Of a stretch of 34,140 nt of DNA, positions 33,034 through 34,140 are shown piece after piece. Source of the DNA: an uncultured bacterium (GTDB taxonomy: Bacteria; Vulcanimicrobiota; CADAWZ01). The position numbers and the translations under genes are program-made. The stretch is taken from NCBI GenBank assembly GCA_902791745.1, contig CADAWZ010000028.1:1-34140 (forward strand), in the 5' to 3' direction. Under the pieces are notes generated by a model that had not been told where the DNA came from, made no database searches, and worked only from the letters and a program-made list of their open reading frames with translations. Position 1 is the stretch's first letter; each line of letters begins with the position of its first letter.

Positions 33034-33063
33034 TTTACTTTTTAAATAAACAAGTGATAATAT
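33034..33063 (+). promoter_or_regulatory. Possible promoter of the Gly/Met-rich gene
   Basis: -35 TTTACT (33034-33039), 18-bp spacer, and -10 TAATAT (33058-33063) with extended TGA ahead. It is 55 bp before the start codon. The stretch from 32917 to 33033 is AT-rich and holds nothing else I can name. Confidence 0.45.
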
Positions 33064-33117
33064 AGTTAATAAAATATTAAAAAAATTCGTTTTTCTGAAT
33101 TATTAGGAGGAAATATG

Positions 33118-34140
33118 ATGAACAATATTAATATCAATTTTAACACTTTCATTGGTGGTGGCTATAACAATATCGGTGCTGGATTTGGTTATGGCAACAT
33201 GTCCTCAATGATGTCAGGCATGCTCGGTATGGGTGGCATGTATGGTATGGGTGGAATGTACGGAATGCCAGCAATGGGTGGAATGTTCGGAATGAACGGA
33301 ATGAATAGCATGCTCGGTATGGGTGGAATGTTCGGAATGAGCGGTTCAATAAGTATGCCACTCTATGGCTATTCACAAGGTCAAGCTTGGGCAACAACAC
33401 TTGATTCAACACTCGGAAAAAGAGACCCTGTCTATCTTGATACAAACCATGATGGTCAGCTCAACAAAGAAGGTGGCAAAAATATCAGATTTGATATCAA
33501 TGGCGATGGTATCACAGATACAGTAAGAGAATGGAATACAAAAGATGCTCAGCTCGTATATGATGCAAACGGCGACGGCAAGATCAACAACGGAAGAGAA
33601 ATGATGAATGAAGTTGGTCTCAATGGCGAGCAGAACAAATACAAAAATGGTTGGGATAAAGCAAGAGACGTTTTTGATGCAAATAAAGATGGTTATATTG
33701 ATTCAAAAGAACTTGAAAAAGCAAGTTTCTGGACAGATAAAGATGGCGACGGTCAAGTAGATGAAGGCGAAATGCTTTCAGCTAAAGAAATGGGAATCGT
33801 CGGAATCGATACAAAGACTGGTAAATTCATTGAAAAACAGCAGGTTGGCAATGTAAACTTCAACTTCAATATGGGAGTTGGAATGGGTATGCCAGGAACG
33901 TTGGGCGGCTATGGTATCAATATGGGATTTGGAATGGGCTATGGTATGCCAATGCCAGTAAACATTGAAATGGATCCGTATAAGATCTCCTACTATGGTG
34001 GCTATGGTATGCCAGGAATGGGCAACATGATGGGTAACTATGGAATGCCAGGAATGGGTGGCTATGGTAACTTCGGTGGTGTCAATGGTTTTGGTGCTGG
34101 AAATTATGGTATGGGCAACTTTGGTTCAATAGGAACAGGT
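33118..34140 (+). CDS. Gly/Met-rich protein with five calcium-binding EF-hand-like loops (3' end outside window)
   Basis: The frame is open for 341 codons to the window edge. The ATG at 33118 is seven bases after AGGAGG; the ATG at 33115 is an alternative. There is no signal peptide. Residues 28-80 and 235-341 are low-complexity Gly/Met/Tyr/Asn/Pro repeats (GMGGMYGM and GYGMPGM types). Between them are five D-x-N/D-x-D-G loops: DTNHDG (108-113), DINGDG (126-131), DANGDG (149-154), DANKDG (187-192) and DKDGDG (207-212), as in EF-hands or dockerin-like modules. The codons are richer in GC (GGT, GGC, ATC, CTC, AAC) than in neighbouring genes, suggesting high expression or transfer. Function unknown; a calcium-responsive structural protein is one inference. 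Confidence 0.85.
   Translation, partial: MNNININFNTFIGGGYNNIGAGFGYGNMSSMMSGMLGMGGMYGMGGMYGMPAMGGMFGMNGMNSMLGMGGMFGMSGSISMPLYGYSQGQAWATTLDSTLGKRDPVYLDTNHDGQLNKEGGKNIRFDINGDGITDTVREWNTKDAQLVYDANGDGKINNGREMMNEVGLNGEQNKYKNGWDKARDVFDANKDGYIDSKELEKASFWTDKDGDGQVDEGEMLSAKEMGIVGIDTKTGKFIEKQQVGNVNFNFNMGVGMGMPGTLGGYGINMGFGMGYGMPMPVNIEMDPYKISYYGGYGMPGMGNMMGNYGMPGMGGYGNFGGVNGFGAGNYGMGNFGSIGTG

Noticed and set aside
33149-33445. Minus-strand frame rich in Arg, His and Tyr opposite the Gly/Met-rich gene
   Set aside because: It is the antisense of the repeat codons GGT, ATG and GGA; the plus frame has a perfect ribosome site and calcium loops.
33200-34140. CRISPR-like or tandem DNA repeat array
   Set aside because: The repetition follows codons of a Gly/Met-rich protein, has no constant repeat-spacer unit, and stays in one open frame.

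Overview
This is an AT-rich bacterial chromosome segment. It carries a minus-strand flagellar basal-body operon and, downstream of it, conserved housekeeping genes (murB, rpmA, obgE, rpsF-ssb-rpsR-rplI, dnaB, prmA, rsmE). The organism is therefore a flagellated bacterium with a cell wall. Ribosomal protein L27 has an N-terminal extension (LQIFA before HKKG) of the kind known from Bacillota and Fusobacteriota. Nothing here fixes the phylum; an AT-rich Bacillota/Fusobacteriota-like or deep-branching candidate lineage would fit.

Layout. (1) 1-1244: the end of a polymorphic toxin with a YwqJ-type nucleic-acid deaminase domain, then two overlapping small genes that are immunity candidates. (2) 1265-7430: an accessory, defence-like block. 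It holds a DUF1703-type AAA ATPase/PD-(D/E)XK protein, a type I restriction subunit HsdR with no HsdM or HsdS, and a broken HTH/macro-domain gene. It is bounded by two inverted copies (A and B) of a palindromic repeat of about 330-390 bp, with a third deleted copy (C) between hsdR and the ATPase. Copy B cuts the 5' end of the macro gene, and copy C supplies the last codons of hsdR. The block reads as a restriction locus that has lost its front part. (3) 7448-16033: flagellar operon flgB-flgC-fliE-fliF-fliG-fliH-fliI-fliJ-transglycosylase-fliK, read right to left and closed by a strong terminator. fliG appears to start at ATT. (4) 16422-19130: unknown genes, an MFS transporter and a secreted His-rich protein. 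(5) 19143-21445: murB behind a secreted Ig-like protein. (6) 21550-28150: ribosomal, replication and methyltransferase genes with near-consensus promoters. (7) 28166-32708: an exported ASH-like repeat protein, a Fic protein, a 145-bp inverted repeat, a B3/4-domain protein and a membrane ankyrin protein. (8) 32719-34140: tRNA-Leu(CAG) and the start of an unusual Gly/Met-rich protein with five predicted calcium-binding loops.

The points most worth a second look are the repeat-bounded, decapitated restriction/macro locus, the Gly/Met-rich EF-hand-like protein at the right edge, the deaminase toxin-immunity cluster at the left edge, and the ATT start of fliG.
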